Shown: one piece after another, positions 1 to 8,679 of the stretch
Layout of the letters: the number at the start of each line of letters is the position of its first letter
Numbering within the stretch: the stretch's first letter is position 1
Source: Paramixta manurensis
GTDB lineage: Bacteria; Pseudomonadota; Gammaproteobacteria; Enterobacterales; Enterobacteriaceae
Assembly (NCBI RefSeq): GCF_013285385.1
Contig: NZ_CP054212.1
Location: 558,001 to 622,000 of the forward strand
Direction of reading: 5' to 3'
DNA: 64,000 nt
The notes under the pieces: model-generated
The model's database searches: none
What the model saw: the letters and a program-made list of their open reading frames with translations, nothing else
Told to the model about the DNA's origin: nothing
Position numbers and translations under genes: made by a program

Positions 1-1934
1 CGTTAGTCAGTATTCGCGACCGACCACGTTTTCCGTGGCGCGGCGTATTGATCGATTCTGCCCGCCACTTTATGCCGCTGGCAACGATTAAACGCCAGAT
101 TGATGGCATCGCCGCCGCGCGCATGAATGTGTTGCACTGGCATCTTACCGATGATCAAGGGTGGCGCTTTGCCTCAACGCACTACCCACAGCTCCAGCAA
201 AAAGCCAGCGACGGGCTGTTCTACACGCAGGATGAGATGAAAGCCGTGGTGCGTTATGCCGCCGAACGCGGCGTACGCGTGGTGCCAGAGCTTGATATGC
301 CAGGCCATGCATCGGCAATCGCGGTGGCGATGCCGCAGTTAATCAGCCAGCCGGGGCCGTATGCGATGGAACGTGGCTGGGGCGTGTTCAAGCCGCTATT
401 AGACCCGTCGAATGAAGAGGTGTATCGCGTTATTGATACGCTCGTCGGCGAAATGGCGGAGATTTTCCCCGATAGCTATCTGCATATTGGCGGCGACGAA
501 GTCGATCCCACGCAGTGGAACGCATCGCCAAAAATTCAGCAATTTATGCATGATCACGGGTTAAAAGATGCGCATGCCCTGCAGGCTTATTTCAATCGCC
601 GGGTGGAAACGATCCTTGAAAAACATCATCGGCAGATGATTGGCTGGGATGAAATTTATCAGCCCGAACTGCCGCACAATGTTGTGATCCAATCCTGGCA
701 AGGGCAGGATGCGCTAGGCGAAGTGGCGAAAAAGGGCTATCGCGGTATTCTCTCCACCGGTTTTTATCTCGACCAGCCACAATCCGCCGCTTATCACTAC
801 CGCAACGAAATTTACCCGCAGGGGCTACAAGGCCGCGACCAGCAACAACCGGGGGAAGAGGCGCAAAGCTGGCAATTTACCTTGCCGCGCTTAAAAGGCA
901 GCCCGGTAGAAGGCAGTTTTACGCTGATCGATGGCAAACAGGGATGGCGTGGATTTATCGATTTTGCCGGTAAGTCCCGGCGCATGGTGCGTGAAGTTAA
1001 CTGGCTGGCGCCGCATCAGGTGACATTCCGCGTTGATACCTGGATGGGCGAAGTGCAGCCGGTGGTCACGCTGGCGCAGGATAAGCTCACGGGCTATATG
1101 CTGGTGAGCAACGTGCGTTATCTGACACAGGGCGAAAAACTCACACAGACGCCAGCCGGAATTCAGCCTGCGGTGCCGGATGCGCAACAGCGCGCCAATC
1201 TGTTGGGCGGCGAAGTCGCGATGTGGGCGGAAAACGTCAACGCCGATTTGCTGGATGTGAAACTGTGGCCGCGTACCTTCGTGGTGGCCGAGCGCCTATG
1301 GTCAGCGCAAGAAGTGACCAATGAAGAGAATATGTATCAGCGTTTGGCGGCGGTGGACCGGTGGTCGGTCGTGTCGGTTGGCCTTCAGCAACATAGCGAA
1401 ATGCAGCGGCAATTGACGCGGTTGGCGAATACGACCGACACGATTCCGCTACAAATTTTCGCCGAGGCGCTGGAACCGGCGGGTTATTACACGCGTCAGC
1501 ACCTCAAATTTCAGGCCGGGCATTATAACGCGCTGGAGCCGTTAAACCGGCTGGCGGATGCGTTACCGGCGGAAAGCGAGGCGGTGCGCATACTGGATAC
1601 GCAGGTCGATACGTTGATTAATGATCGTGGTAACCGGCAGGCGGCGCAGGCTATCTATCAGCAACTGGCGCGTTGGCAAACCGCGATTCCGCAGGTGATG
1701 CCTTTGCTGGCCGGTAATTATCAGCTTAAAGCGCTGCAACCGACGGCGCAACGCGTGGAAGAGATTAGCCGTATCGGCATAGCACTGGTTGAGGCGATAG
1801 AGCGGAACCAGACATTTGGCGCGCGGGATATGGCGGCGATGCATAAGACACTGGATGAAGCCGCGCAGACGCAGGATGAAGTGGTGATTGCGTTGGTATA
1901 TCCGGTAGAGAAGTTATTACGTTCGTTTAAATAA
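1..1934 (+). CDS. Beta-N-acetylhexosaminidase, GH20 family (5' end outside window)
   Basis: Glycoside hydrolase family 20 enzyme that removes terminal N-acetylhexosamine from chitooligosaccharides or glycans. The frame is open from base 3 with no start, and the first residues (RPRFPWRGVLIDSARHF) are the conserved opening of the GH20 catalytic barrel, so the N-terminal domain and signal peptide lie outside the window. The catalytic Asp-Glu pair of the HIGGDE motif is encoded at 495-500. Further barrel motifs (HWHLTDDQGWR near base 135; ELDMPGHASA near base 290; a WAE motif near base 1230) are intact. A long helical C-terminal region follows. The gene converges on ridA with a hairpin between them. 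Family call firm; natural substrate inferred. Confidence 0.93.
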   Translation, partial: LVSIRDRPRFPWRGVLIDSARHFMPLATIKRQIDGIAAARMNVLHWHLTDDQGWRFASTHYPQLQQKASDGLFYTQDEMKAVVRYAAERGVRVVPELDMPGHASAIAVAMPQLISQPGPYAMERGWGVFKPLLDPSNEEVYRVIDTLVGEMAEIFPDSYLHIGGDEVDPTQWNASPKIQQFMHDHGLKDAHALQAYFNRRVETILEKHHRQMIGWDEIYQPELPHNVVIQSWQGQDALGEVAKKGYRGILSTGFYLDQPQSAAYHYRNEIYPQGLQGRDQQQPGEEAQSWQFTLPRLKGSPVEGSFTLIDGKQGWRGFIDFAGKSRRMVREVNWLAPHQVTFRVDTWMGEVQPVVTLAQDKLTGYMLVSNVRYLTQGEKLTQTPAGIQPAVPDAQQRANLLGGEVAMWAENVNADLLDVKLWPRTFVVAERLWSAQEVTNEENMYQRLAAVDRWSVVSVGLQQHSEMQRQLTRLANTTDTIPLQIFAEALEPAGYYTRQHLKFQAGHYNALEPLNRLADALPAESEAVRILDTQVDTLINDRGNRQAAQAIYQQLARWQTAIPQVMPLLAGNYQLKALQPTAQRVEEISRIGIALVEAIERNQTFGARDMAAMHKTLDEAAQTQDEVVIALVYPVEKLLRSFK

Positions 1935-1961
1935 TGCGTTGAGCGAGGGTAGTGCGGTAGA

Positions 1962-1979
1962 GGCCAGGAACCCCTGGCC
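1962..1979. terminator. Hairpin between convergent hexosaminidase and ridA genes
   Basis: A perfect 7-bp inverted repeat, GGCCAGG-AACC-CCTGGCC, lies between the stop of the hexosaminidase gene and the stop of ridA. Its position between convergent genes suggests a bidirectional terminator. There is no clear T tract, so this is an inference from structure and place. Confidence 0.5.
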
Positions 1980-1988
1980 CACCGGCGC

Positions 1989-2375
1989 TTAACGGCGAAC
2001 CGCAATCGCCTCAATTTCAATCTTCACATCTTTCGGCAACCGGGCCACTTCCACGCAAGAACGGGCCGGGAACGGCGCGGCGTGTTCGCTAAAGAAGGCT
2101 TCATAGGTTGCATTCACCGTGGCGAAGTCATTCAAATCTTTGACAAACACCGTGGTTTTCACAATATCGCCCACTTTTAAACCCGCCGCCTCAACGATCG
2201 CTTTCACGTTTTCCAGCGATTGGCGCGCCTGAGCAGAAATATCGTCGGATACCGCGCCGGTTTTCGGATCGACCGGGATCTGCCCGGACGTGATGATCAT
2301 GCTGCCCAGATCCACGCCCTGAACGTAAGGGCCGATAGCCGCGGGTGCGTTTTCCGTACTGATTTCGCGAGACAT
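1989..2375 (-). CDS. ridA: RidA (YjgF family) enamine/imine deaminase
   Basis: Hydrolyses reactive 2-aminoacrylate and related enamines/imines made by PLP enzymes, protecting branched-chain amino acid synthesis and other PLP-dependent steps. The 128-residue protein shows the family hallmarks: an AIGPYVQ start segment, SGQIPVDPKTG, the conserved Arg in the PARSCVEVARLP block and an IEIEAIAVR end. A longer frame reaches upstream, but the ATG at 2375 is preceded by a GGAG Shine-Dalgarno sequence and matches the usual start MSREI. It follows pyrI in the same direction across 80 bp, the order seen in other enterobacteria. Confidence 0.97.
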   Translation of the reverse strand: MSREISTENAPAAIGPYVQGVDLGSMIITSGQIPVDPKTGAVSDDISAQARQSLENVKAIVEAAGLKVGDIVKTTVFVKDLNDFATVNATYEAFFSEHAAPFPARSCVEVARLPKDVKIEIEAIAVRR

Positions 2376-2455
2376 GATTTCTCCTTTACTTATCTGAAAA
2401 AGACAGCCAATGCGGCGCTGCCGGTAGCCGCCCATTATAGGGCCAGCGGGGGCGA

Positions 2456-2920
2456 TTACCAGTTTGCCAGCACCACATGATGCGCAAACTCTTTCTCACA
2501 ATATTTGCACTTCAGATAGATATCTTCAGGACGCTGTTTCACTGCGAAGCTGGAGTTAACCGGTTCGCTGCGGCTAATACAGTTACCGTTCGGGCAGGTT
2601 AACACTCGCTCAATGGTTTCCGGGAGCGTGGGCGAAATCTTCCCCACTACCTCATATTCATCAATACGGTTGACCGTGGCGTGCGGCGCGTAAACGGCCA
2701 ACTGATTAATTTGATCGTCGGTTAAGAAAGTGTTCTCGATTTTAATCAGATCCTTGCGCCCCAACTCGCCGGAAGGCAGGTTTAGGCCAATGGTAATACG
2801 CTGATCGGTTTCGGTAAGGCGAAACAGCGACAGAAGTTTAAACCCAATTTGCGCCGGGATATGGTCAATCACCGTGCCGCGCTTAATTGCCTCAACCTGC
2901 AGTTTATTATCTTGCGTCAT
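2456..2920 (-). CDS. pyrI: Aspartate carbamoyltransferase regulatory chain
   Basis: Regulatory subunit of aspartate transcarbamoylase, which binds CTP, UTP and ATP and links the catalytic PyrB trimers. The 154-residue protein aligns by eye along its length with E. coli PyrI (153 residues). The N-terminal effector domain carries [17 protein letters not shown]. The C-terminal zinc domain carries the four cysteines of CPNGNC and CKYC. Start chosen at 2920 (MTQDNK): an ATG two codons upstream sits directly against the GGGGA ribosome site. The start lies 11 bp after the pyrB stop, consistent with a pyrBI operon. Confidence 0.97.
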   Translation of the reverse strand: MTQDNKLQVEAIKRGTVIDHIPAQIGFKLLSLFRLTETDQRITIGLNLPSGELGRKDLIKIENTFLTDDQINQLAVYAPHATVNRIDEYEVVGKISPTLPETIERVLTCPNGNCISRSEPVNSSFAVKQRPEDIYLKCKYCEKEFAHHVVLANW

Positions 2921-2931
2921 GATCATTCCCC

Positions 2932-3867
2932 TTACAGAACCTGTTCGCTATTCAGTACCAGCGCTAACAGCGCCTGACGTGCATAAATACCATTGCCTGC
3001 CTGCTGGAAATACCAGGCATACGGTGTGGCATCCACATCGGTGGTGATTTCATCAATGCGCGGTAGCGGATGCAGCACTTTCATATGGTCGCGCGCGCCG
3101 GCCAGGTCGGCGGCCCGTAGAATAAACTGCGCTTTCACATTGGCGTATTCTGATGGGTCGAGACGCTCTTTTTGTACGCGCGTCATATACAGAATATCCG
3201 CCTGCGGAATCACCTCTTCAATGGTGTCGTGGCGGCTCCACGCAATCCCTTTTTCATCCAGCATGTCGGTAATGTAGGAGGGCATTGCCAGCGCATCCGG
3301 GGCAATAAAGAAGAAGCGGTTACCTTCGAACTTCGCCAGCGCTTGTGCTAACGAGTGTACGGTTCGGCCATACTTCAGATCGCCGACCATCGCGATATTC
3401 AGGTTGCTCAGGCGGCTCTGCGTTTCCTGAATGGTAAACAGATCGAGCAGGGTTTGCGTCGGATGCTGATTAGCGCCATCGCCCGCGTTCAAAATCGGGA
3501 TGCCGCCGGAAAACTCAGTTGCCAGCCGCGCCGCGCCTTCTTGCGGATGGCGCATCACGATAGCATCGACATAGGTACCAATCACCGAAATGGTGTCAGC
3601 CAGCGTTTCGCCTTTTTTCCCGAGCGAGGTATTGCTGCCATCGGCAAACCCCACTACCGAGGCGCCCAGGCGGTGTATTGCGGTCTCAAACGACAGGCGC
3701 GTGCGGGTAGAGGCTTCAAAGAAACAACTGGCAATAACCTTATGTTTCAGTAACTCCGGTTGCGGGTGTGCTTTCAGGCTGGCGGCGGTTTTTAGCACCA
3801 GTTCCAACTCTTCCCGACTGAGATCATTGATGGAAATAATGTGTTTTTTATACAGCGGATTGGCCAT
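2932..3867 (-). CDS. pyrB: Aspartate carbamoyltransferase catalytic chain
   Basis: Catalyses carbamoyl phosphate plus L-aspartate to N-carbamoyl-aspartate, the committed step of pyrimidine synthesis. At 311 residues it is the same length as E. coli PyrB. The carbamoyl-phosphate site STRTR sits in [13 protein letters not shown] near residue 53, with HPTQ near residue 134 and the aspartate-binding LHPLPR near residue 265. It is the first structural gene of the pyrBI operon and begins 3 bp after the pyrL leader stop, so leader translation and attenuation can control it. Confidence 0.98.
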   Translation of the reverse strand: MANPLYKKHIISINDLSREELELVLKTAASLKAHPQPELLKHKVIASCFFEASTRTRLSFETAIHRLGASVVGFADGSNTSLGKKGETLADTISVIGTYVDAIVMRHPQEGAARLATEFSGGIPILNAGDGANQHPTQTLLDLFTIQETQSRLSNLNIAMVGDLKYGRTVHSLAQALAKFEGNRFFFIAPDALAMPSYITDMLDEKGIAWSRHDTIEEVIPQADILYMTRVQKERLDPSEYANVKAQFILRAADLAGARDHMKVLHPLPRIDEITTDVDATPYAWYFQQAGNGIYARQALLALVLNSEQVL

Positions 3868-3870
3868 AAG

Positions 3871-4026
3871 TCACTCTCCTCGCGGCGGTCGGCAGTGGAT
3901 GACGGGCGAAAAAAAAGCCCCTGAAATAAGGGGCTTGATATGATCGGTTGGGCAACGGAAGGAAAAAGGCTTAGCGCCTGCTATCAGGCGCGGTTGAGCG
4001 GTGATGTCAAAGGTGCTCAGTTGCAT
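3871..4026 (-). CDS. pyrL: pyrBI operon leader peptide
   Basis: A 51-codon leader frame starting at an ATG with a strong GGGAGG ribosome site 4 bp upstream and ending 3 bp before the pyrB start. It crosses a U-rich stretch coding for PFSF just before the attenuator hairpin, the layout by which UTP-dependent RNA polymerase pausing couples leader translation to terminator disruption in E. coli pyrBI. The C-terminal GAFFSPV segment, coded across the hairpin, resembles E. coli PyrL GAFFCPG. It is a little longer than E. coli PyrL (44 residues). Confidence 0.85.
   Translation of the reverse strand: MQLSTFDITAQPRLIAGAKPFSFRCPTDHIKPLISGAFFSPVIHCRPPRGE
3909..3936 (-). terminator. pyrBI UTP-sensing attenuator
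   Basis: On the minus strand a perfect GC-rich stem (AAGCCCC / GGGGCTT, loop TTATTTCA region) is followed at once by eight U residues (3916 down to 3909). It lies inside pyrL and 42 bp before pyrB. This is an intrinsic terminator in the position of the known pyrBI attenuator. Confidence 0.92.
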
Positions 4027-4152
4027 AGGTCCTCCCGGCAAATTGTCGGGCATTATACGCAATCAGCGCCGCGCATCAAGTGAAAATCCCACGCCAGGTA
4101 AACGTTTGCCTCTGGCTGACGCACCGCGCCGGGTTCGGCGCGGCGGTGTAGA

Positions 4153-5160
4153 TTATGGTTGCGTTAAGGTCGCGACCATTACCGCTTTAATGGTGTGCAG
4201 ACGGTTTTCCGCCTGATCGAAGACGATACTGTGCGTGGACTCAAACACCTCATCGGTGACTTCCATGCCGCCATGCAGATCATATTGCTGCGCCATCTGC
4301 TGCCCGAGCGTCGTCTGGTCATCATGAAAGGCGGGTAGGCAGTGTAAAAACTTCACCTGCGGATTGCCGGTCTGTTTTAGCATGGCCATATTGACCTGAT
4401 AATCACGCAGCAGAGCAATACGTTCACGCCAAGTCTCTTTCGGTTCGCCCATTGAGACCCACACATCGGTATAAATGAAATCCGCGCCTTTGACGCCTTC
4501 GGCAATCGCTTCCGTCAGGGTGATTTTTCCGCCGGTCTGCGTGGCGGCCTGGCGGCAGGCTGCCACTAATTCAGCATCTGGCCAGCAGCTTTTCGGCGCC
4601 ACCAGGCGTAAATCCAACCCGGCCAGCGCCGCGGCTTCCAGCATTGAGTTGCCCATGTTATTACGCGCATCGCCCACATAGACCAGCGTCATTTCATGCA
4701 GAGATTTTTGCGGCAAATGTTCCTGCATAGTCAGTAAATCAGCCAGCAATTGGGTCGGGTGAAACTCATTGGTTAAGCCATTCCACACCGGCACCCCGGC
4801 GTATTGCGCCAGCGTTTCTACCACTTGCTGACCGTGACCGCGATACTGAATGCCGTGGTACATGCGCCCCAATACACGCGCGGTATCTTTAATTGACTCT
4901 TTATGACCAATTTGGCTTCCGCTAGGGCCAAGATAAGTGACATTTGCACCCTGATCGTATGCGGCAACTTCGAAAGAGCATCGGGTACGAGTCGAGTCTT
5001 TTTCGAAGATGAGCGCGATGTTTTTACCGGTCAGATGTCGCGTTTCTTCACCTTTCTTTTTAGCGGTTTTTAATTCAGCGGCAAGCGCCAGCAGGGCGGT
5101 CAGTTCTGCCGGGGTAAAGTCCAGCAGTCTGAGGAAAGCGCGTTGAAAGAGTTGACTCAT
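4153..5160 (-). CDS. argI: Ornithine carbamoyltransferase
   Basis: Makes citrulline from ornithine and carbamoyl phosphate in arginine synthesis. The 335-residue protein follows E. coli ArgI closely. STRTRCSFE (carbamoyl phosphate) is near residue 56, HPTQ near 134, and the ornithine-binding HCLPAFHDD near 273. Start at 5160 (MSQLFQ): the ATG has GGAG 7 bp upstream, while the longer frame would begin inside the promoter region. Its place next to rraB and pyrBI matches argI rather than argF. Regulation by ArgR is indicated by ARG boxes just upstream. Confidence 0.97.
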   Translation of the reverse strand: MSQLFQRAFLRLLDFTPAELTALLALAAELKTAKKKGEETRHLTGKNIALIFEKDSTRTRCSFEVAAYDQGANVTYLGPSGSQIGHKESIKDTARVLGRMYHGIQYRGHGQQVVETLAQYAGVPVWNGLTNEFHPTQLLADLLTMQEHLPQKSLHEMTLVYVGDARNNMGNSMLEAAALAGLDLRLVAPKSCWPDAELVAACRQAATQTGGKITLTEAIAEGVKGADFIYTDVWVSMGEPKETWRERIALLRDYQVNMAMLKQTGNPQVKFLHCLPAFHDDQTTLGQQMAQQYDLHGGMEVTDEVFESTHSIVFDQAENRLHTIKAVMVATLTQP

Positions 5161-5184
5161 ACGGTACTCCATGTCGGGCAATTA

Positions 5185-5223
5185 AATGAATTAAAATTCA
5201 ATTTAACCGTATGAATATTCATT
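5185..5223 (-). promoter_or_regulatory. Tandem ARG boxes (ArgR operators) of argI
   Basis: One full ARG box, TGAATTAAAATTCA (5187-5200), matches the TGAAT-N4-ATTCA consensus perfectly. A second, weaker box lies 21 bp further on, with an intact ATTCA half at 5217-5221 and a degenerate left half. Two boxes at this spacing are the usual ArgR hexamer target. They lie 27 bp upstream of the argI start. Confidence 0.8.
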
Positions 5224-5322
5224 TTCAACCCCACGCTAAAGAAACTTTCTGTTTTGTGTAGTGGCGCGAAGAGCAGTGTGGGAAAATAATAAAATTGATT
5301 GCCACACACAGAGGACTGAATC

Positions 5323-5745
5323 ATGGCATACGAAGAATTGCTGGAAGAGCAGCGCGAAGAGACGCGGCTGATTATTGAAGAGCTGCTGGATGATGGTAGC
5401 GATCCGGATGCGCTCTACACCATTGAGCATCATCTCTCCTGCAACAATTTCGATTCGCTGGAAAAGGCCGCCGTTGATGCTTTCAAGCTGGGTTATGAAG
5501 TTACCGACCCGGAAGAGCTGGAACTGGAAGATGGCACCACCGTGATGTGCGTGGATATTCTGAGTGAGCTGGCGCTCAATGCTGAATTGATTGATGTCCA
5601 GGTTGAGCAACTGGTGAACATGGCGGCGAAATACCATGTTGATTATGACGGGTGGGGAACCTATTTCGAAGATCCTGATGCCGAAGAGGACGACGAAGAG
5701 GGCGGCACCTATATTGATGAAGATGATGACGGCGTCCGTCACTAA
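5323..5745 (+). CDS. rraB: RNase E activity regulator RraB
   Basis: Binds the C-terminal scaffold of RNase E and modulates its activity and degradosome make-up. The 140-residue protein has the family start [25 protein letters not shown], a central [22 protein letters not shown] block, and the strongly acidic tail ([12 protein letters not shown]) typical of RraB. The start has GAGGA 9 bp upstream. It is divergent from argI, as in E. coli, with the shared 160-bp gap holding the ARG boxes. Confidence 0.96.
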   Translation: MAYEELLEEQREETRLIIEELLDDGSDPDALYTIEHHLSCNNFDSLEKAAVDAFKLGYEVTDPEELELEDGTTVMCVDILSELALNAELIDVQVEQLVNMAAKYHVDYDGWGTYFEDPDAEEDDEEGGTYIDEDDDGVRH

Positions 5746-5762
5746 TCATGAATTAACTTCCG

Positions 5763-5781
5763 GGCCGGTGTTTCGCCGGCC
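5763..5781 (+). terminator. GC-rich hairpin after rraB
   Basis: GGCCGGTG-TTT-CGCCGGCC forms an 8-bp stem (one G-T pair) 18 bp after the rraB stop and ahead of miaE. It has no U tract, so it may be a 3' mRNA stabiliser or a weak terminator. Confidence 0.4.
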
Positions 5782-5808
5782 TGACTTGAACCGATTAAAA
5801 ATGTCGTC

Positions 5809-6579
5809 ATGACTTATAGCGATCTTCTTACCCCTATTCATCAGTTTCTGCAGTGCCGTACGCCCCAGTCGTGGATAGAAGCGGCGCGCAAGCCGGAAAA
5901 CTTGCCGTTGCTGCTCACCGACCATCTGATTTGCGAACTGAAGGCGGCGCAAACCGCCACCTGGCTGATTCGTAAATATGTTGCCGATAAACCGGGCGCA
6001 GAAGCGTTGCTTGCCTGGATGCAGCCTTACGAGACGTTTGTGCACGGGCAACAACAGTACGATACTGATTTTTTAAACGCGCATAAAAACCTGTCGAAAC
6101 GCATTCTGTCGCGCCACGATGTGCCGTGGGGCGATGAATTGTTGGAAAAGATGGTGTTGCTGATTAAAGAGGAGCTACACCATTTTTATCAGGTATGGGA
6201 AATTATGCAGTCGCGCGGTATTCCTTATATTCGCATTACCGCCAGCCGTTACGCGAAAGGGTTGATGCGTGAGGTGACGACGCATGAACCGGATACGCTG
6301 GTGGATAAACTGATCTGTGGCGCTTTTATTGAAGCGCGCTCCTGTGAGCGGTTTGCCAGCCTGGCACCGTATCTGGATGAGGAACTGGAGAAGTTTTATC
6401 TGTCATTGCTGCGTTCTGAGGCGCGCCACTATCAGGATTATCTGGCGTTGGCGGCACGCATTTCGCCAGTAGAGATTAGCGCCCGGGTAAGAAAGATTGG
6501 GGAAAACGAGGCGAAGCTAATTTTGGCGCCGGATAACGCGTTACGGTTTCATAGCGGGGTGCCTGCTTTTTCGGCGTAA
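5809..6579 (+). CDS. miaE: tRNA 2-methylthio-N6-isopentenyladenosine-37 hydroxylase
   Basis: Di-iron, oxygen-dependent enzyme that hydroxylates the isopentenyl group of ms2i6A37 in tRNAs reading UNN codons. The 256-residue protein carries the iron-ligand pattern of a four-helix carboxylate-bridged protein: Glu in HLICELKAAQ, EELHH near residue 124, Glu in FIEARSCERF near 177, and EARHYQDYL near 207. miaE is present in Salmonella next to argI but absent from E. coli K-12, so its place here is the ancestral one. It is expressed in the same direction as rraB, 63 bp downstream. Confidence 0.95.
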   Translation: MTYSDLLTPIHQFLQCRTPQSWIEAARKPENLPLLLTDHLICELKAAQTATWLIRKYVADKPGAEALLAWMQPYETFVHGQQQYDTDFLNAHKNLSKRILSRHDVPWGDELLEKMVLLIKEELHHFYQVWEIMQSRGIPYIRITASRYAKGLMREVTTHEPDTLVDKLICGAFIEARSCERFASLAPYLDEELEKFYLSLLRSEARHYQDYLALAARISPVEISARVRKIGENEAKLILAPDNALRFHSGVPAFSA

Positions 6580-6595
6580 TGTAGGTACGTTGCGT

Positions 6596-6913
6596 TTATG
6601 GGGTGGCTGGTGTGTCACCTCTTTTTGCCAAATGAACGATTATATGTTTCCGCAATAACGTGAAAAAATCTTTAATTGGATTAAGACATAATTCCGGTGA
6701 AAACTGTGTTTCAAAGCTTGCGTCAAGATTGTGGCTGAACTTACATTCGAAGTCATCAATTTCAATAAGTAACTCATGGAGTACATTATCGGAAACATGT
6801 TCAATATAGTATTTTATGATGCCTTCATCAGAGATGTCTGGGCCGTTGATGATATCGTAGTCTTGGTTAAAGTAGCCACCAAGTAGCGATCTCAGATAAG
6901 GGTAGTCGCTCAT
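6596..6913 (-). CDS. CdiI-like immunity protein
   Basis: A 105-residue acidic protein beginning YPYLRSLLGGYFNQDYDI. The pattern YP-L-LLGxYF-QD is typical of a family of contact-dependent growth inhibition immunity proteins. I place it there by eye, without a search. The helical middle (EGIIKYYIEHVSDNVLHELLIEID) fits the family. It is the last of three minus-strand genes in an AT-rich insert between miaE and yjgM, with no cdiB or full cdiA in view. It could be an orphan immunity gene, or protect against the lytic-transglycosylase-like protein encoded just upstream. Confidence 0.6.
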   Translation of the reverse strand: MSDYPYLRSLLGGYFNQDYDIINGPDISDEGIIKYYIEHVSDNVLHELLIEIDDFECKFSHNLDASFETQFSPELCLNPIKDFFTLLRKHIIVHLAKRGDTPATP

Positions 6914-6981
6914 GATTTACCTACGGTAAAGGGTAAGAAGTGAGTATATAAAAAGGTTTTCCATTGTATTCTTACGAATCA

Positions 6982-7299
6982 TTATGCCAAACATAGCTGT
7001 AAGCGACCGAAAAAGCGCCAGTACCAAAAAGCGAATAAAATAACCGTCATCACAATCAAATATAATGTACGATGTTTTTTTCGTAGGGTTAGCCAAATAA
7101 AAGGTAGCAGCAGCATCAACGTCAATGGTGCGGTGAAAGCCCGAATGTCATCAACCATAAATATCCGATACGCATCACATAGCGTCTTGACTTCATCGCC
7201 ATCAATATATTGCTCTTCTTTAAAATAAGAGAGGTAAGCAATCATAAATATACTCAATAAAAACCAGAGCGTAGTGATGGTGAATTTTTTCCAGTTCAT
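6982..7299 (-). CDS. Small three-helix membrane protein, possible immunity partner
   Basis: A 105-residue protein with three hydrophobic segments: about residues 6-25, 56-75 and 80-98. Between the first two lies a hydrophilic loop with EEQYIDGDEVKTLCDAY. I do not recognise a named family. Its ATG overlaps the stop of the upstream gene by 4 bp (ATGA at 7296-7299), which implies translational coupling. Small inner-membrane proteins coupled to a murein-active protein often serve as immunity proteins or holin-like partners. That role is inferred from context only. Confidence 0.75.
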   Translation of the reverse strand: MNWKKFTITTLWFLLSIFMIAYLSYFKEEQYIDGDEVKTLCDAYRIFMVDDIRAFTAPLTLMLLLPFIWLTLRKKHRTLYLIVMTVILFAFWYWRFFGRLQLCLA

Positions 7300-8000
7300 T
7301 CTTTTATTCCAAGGATATGATTGAGCGTCTTTTTCTTCTCTAATATTCTTCTGCCATATGAGCTATATTCACGCATCGGGTCTCCCTTAGATGCATGAAT
7401 AGAATCTATAAAATCTTGTTTGATGCGTTGGGTTCCCCGATTATATCGTGAGCCAGCTAAAATGATTTGCTCATCATTTAATATTTCTGTATTCGTGTTT
7501 GGATAATCAGCAAAGATTAGTTGCTTCAAATGTTGAGCAACAATTCGTAAATTAAACTCATTATTTAATAAACAGGTAGAAAGTTGAAACTGCTGTAAAG
7601 AACTTAGTTGAGAAGGATCAAGCCCTAATGTTTCGGCTACGGCTCTGAGTTGTATCGCCACCGCACCAACTGAGACAGCATTTGACCATTTATTATCGGT
7701 ATTTATCAAAAATTCAATAAGTTGTCTAAATTGTAGAACACCATAACCCTTAAGCCTTTCCGGAGTGCCTCCGACTTCTGCTGCTGCTACGCCAGCCAGT
7801 AAAAAGGGCGGTATTTTCTCTTCCCTTGCTATTTTAATTATACGGCTTCTATTATAAACCAGAAAAGAAGCTTTATAAGCCCATAGGTAGTTTTCGCCGG
7901 TAAGGAAACGGTGATTGTTTGGTAAAAACCAAAATCGCATAAAATCAATCCCGTTCCAATGTGGAAACCCTTCGTTATCTACCTGACAAAACATATTCAT
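7296..8000 (-). CDS. Lytic-transglycosylase/lysozyme-like protein, putative effector
   Basis: A 234-residue protein of unnamed family. From residue 57 it follows the order of motifs in soluble lytic transglycosylases. A helix AREEKIPPFLLAGVAAAEVGG places a Glu (E75) where the catalytic Glu sits. SVGAVAIQLRAVAETLG takes the place of the GLMQ block, NNEFNLRIVAQHLKQLI the place of the NI-GxxYL helix, and AGSRYNRG (about 184-191) the place of the A-AYNaG block. There is no signal peptide, so export would need a dedicated secretion system. A frame opens five codons earlier, but AGGAGG (8005-8010) lies only 4 bp before the ATG at 8000 and 10 bp before the next ATG at 7994; either is possible. It is coupled to a membrane protein downstream. 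Function inferred. Confidence 0.65.
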   Translation of the reverse strand: MNMFCQVDNEGFPHWNGIDFMRFWFLPNNHRFLTGENYLWAYKASFLVYNRSRIIKIAREEKIPPFLLAGVAAAEVGGTPERLKGYGVLQFRQLIEFLINTDNKWSNAVSVGAVAIQLRAVAETLGLDPSQLSSLQQFQLSTCLLNNEFNLRIVAQHLKQLIFADYPNTNTEILNDEQIILAGSRYNRGTQRIKQDFIDSIHASKGDPMREYSSYGRRILEKKKTLNHILGIKE

Positions 8001-8101
8001 CGCGCCTCCTGGCATAATTCCCTAATTTTTTATTATTTATTTTTTTCTCGATGAACTGTCAAGAGGTTATACTGAATTTGTGATGTAAGGTTGGTTTTTA
8101 T

Positions 8102-8605
8102 TCACAACCTTTTCAGCATCCGCACTTCGCAATCAACATGACCCGTACACCCCATTGGGCCGCTAATATGCTCAAAACCTAACTGCTCATACAATTTAAT
8201 GGCACGTGTCAGGCTACCGGTCGTTTCCAGATAGCAGCGGGTAAAACCGCGCTCACGGGCGAAATCCAACGCCCGTAACGCCAATTGCCGCGCCAAACCA
8301 AGACCGCGCACCGGCGCCAGGAAATACATCTTTTGCAGTTCACAAATATCCGGTTCGCTACATTGTAAAGGCGCAACGCCGCCGCCGCCGACCACTACAC
8401 CATCCAGTTCGATAATCCAGTAAGCGCTGTTCGCCGCGCTATACAGTTCAAACAGCCGATCAAGCTGCGGATCGGAAACGGTATAGCCTTTATCCGCCGT
8501 CAGGCCAAACTCGGCCGAAACTGTGCGGATCACTTGAGCAATAGCCGGATTATCTTCACCGGTTATTGGACGGACGCGCAAATTGAGCTGAGCCGCGGTA
8601 GTCAT
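8102..8605 (-). CDS. yjgM: GNAT family N-acetyltransferase YjgM
   Basis: A 167-residue single-domain GNAT acetyltransferase close to E. coli YjgM (same length). It shows [26 protein letters not shown] at the N-terminus, GGGGVAPL, the acetyl-CoA binding motif A around [21 protein letters not shown] (R-GLG-A), and [22 protein letters not shown] near the end. The conserved [11 protein letters not shown] tail is shared with the E. coli protein. The acceptor substrate cannot be read from the sequence. The gene sits beside valS as in E. coli. Confidence 0.9.
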   Translation of the reverse strand: MTTAAQLNLRVRPITGEDNPAIAQVIRTVSAEFGLTADKGYTVSDPQLDRLFELYSAANSAYWIIELDGVVVGGGGVAPLQCSEPDICELQKMYFLAPVRGLGLARQLALRALDFARERGFTRCYLETTGSLTRAIKLYEQLGFEHISGPMGCTGHVDCEVRMLKRL

Positions 8606-8679
8606 GATAGTTCACTCTTTCGCTGACATAATCAGGCCGGGACATGCCCGGCCTGGAAAAGGATTAAACAGGGCAGTGA

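Noticed and set aside
5236..5742. 168-codon minus-strand open frame opposite rraB
   Set aside because: Lies wholly antisense to the well-conserved rraB gene, has no ribosome site and no recognisable protein features; an open shadow frame.
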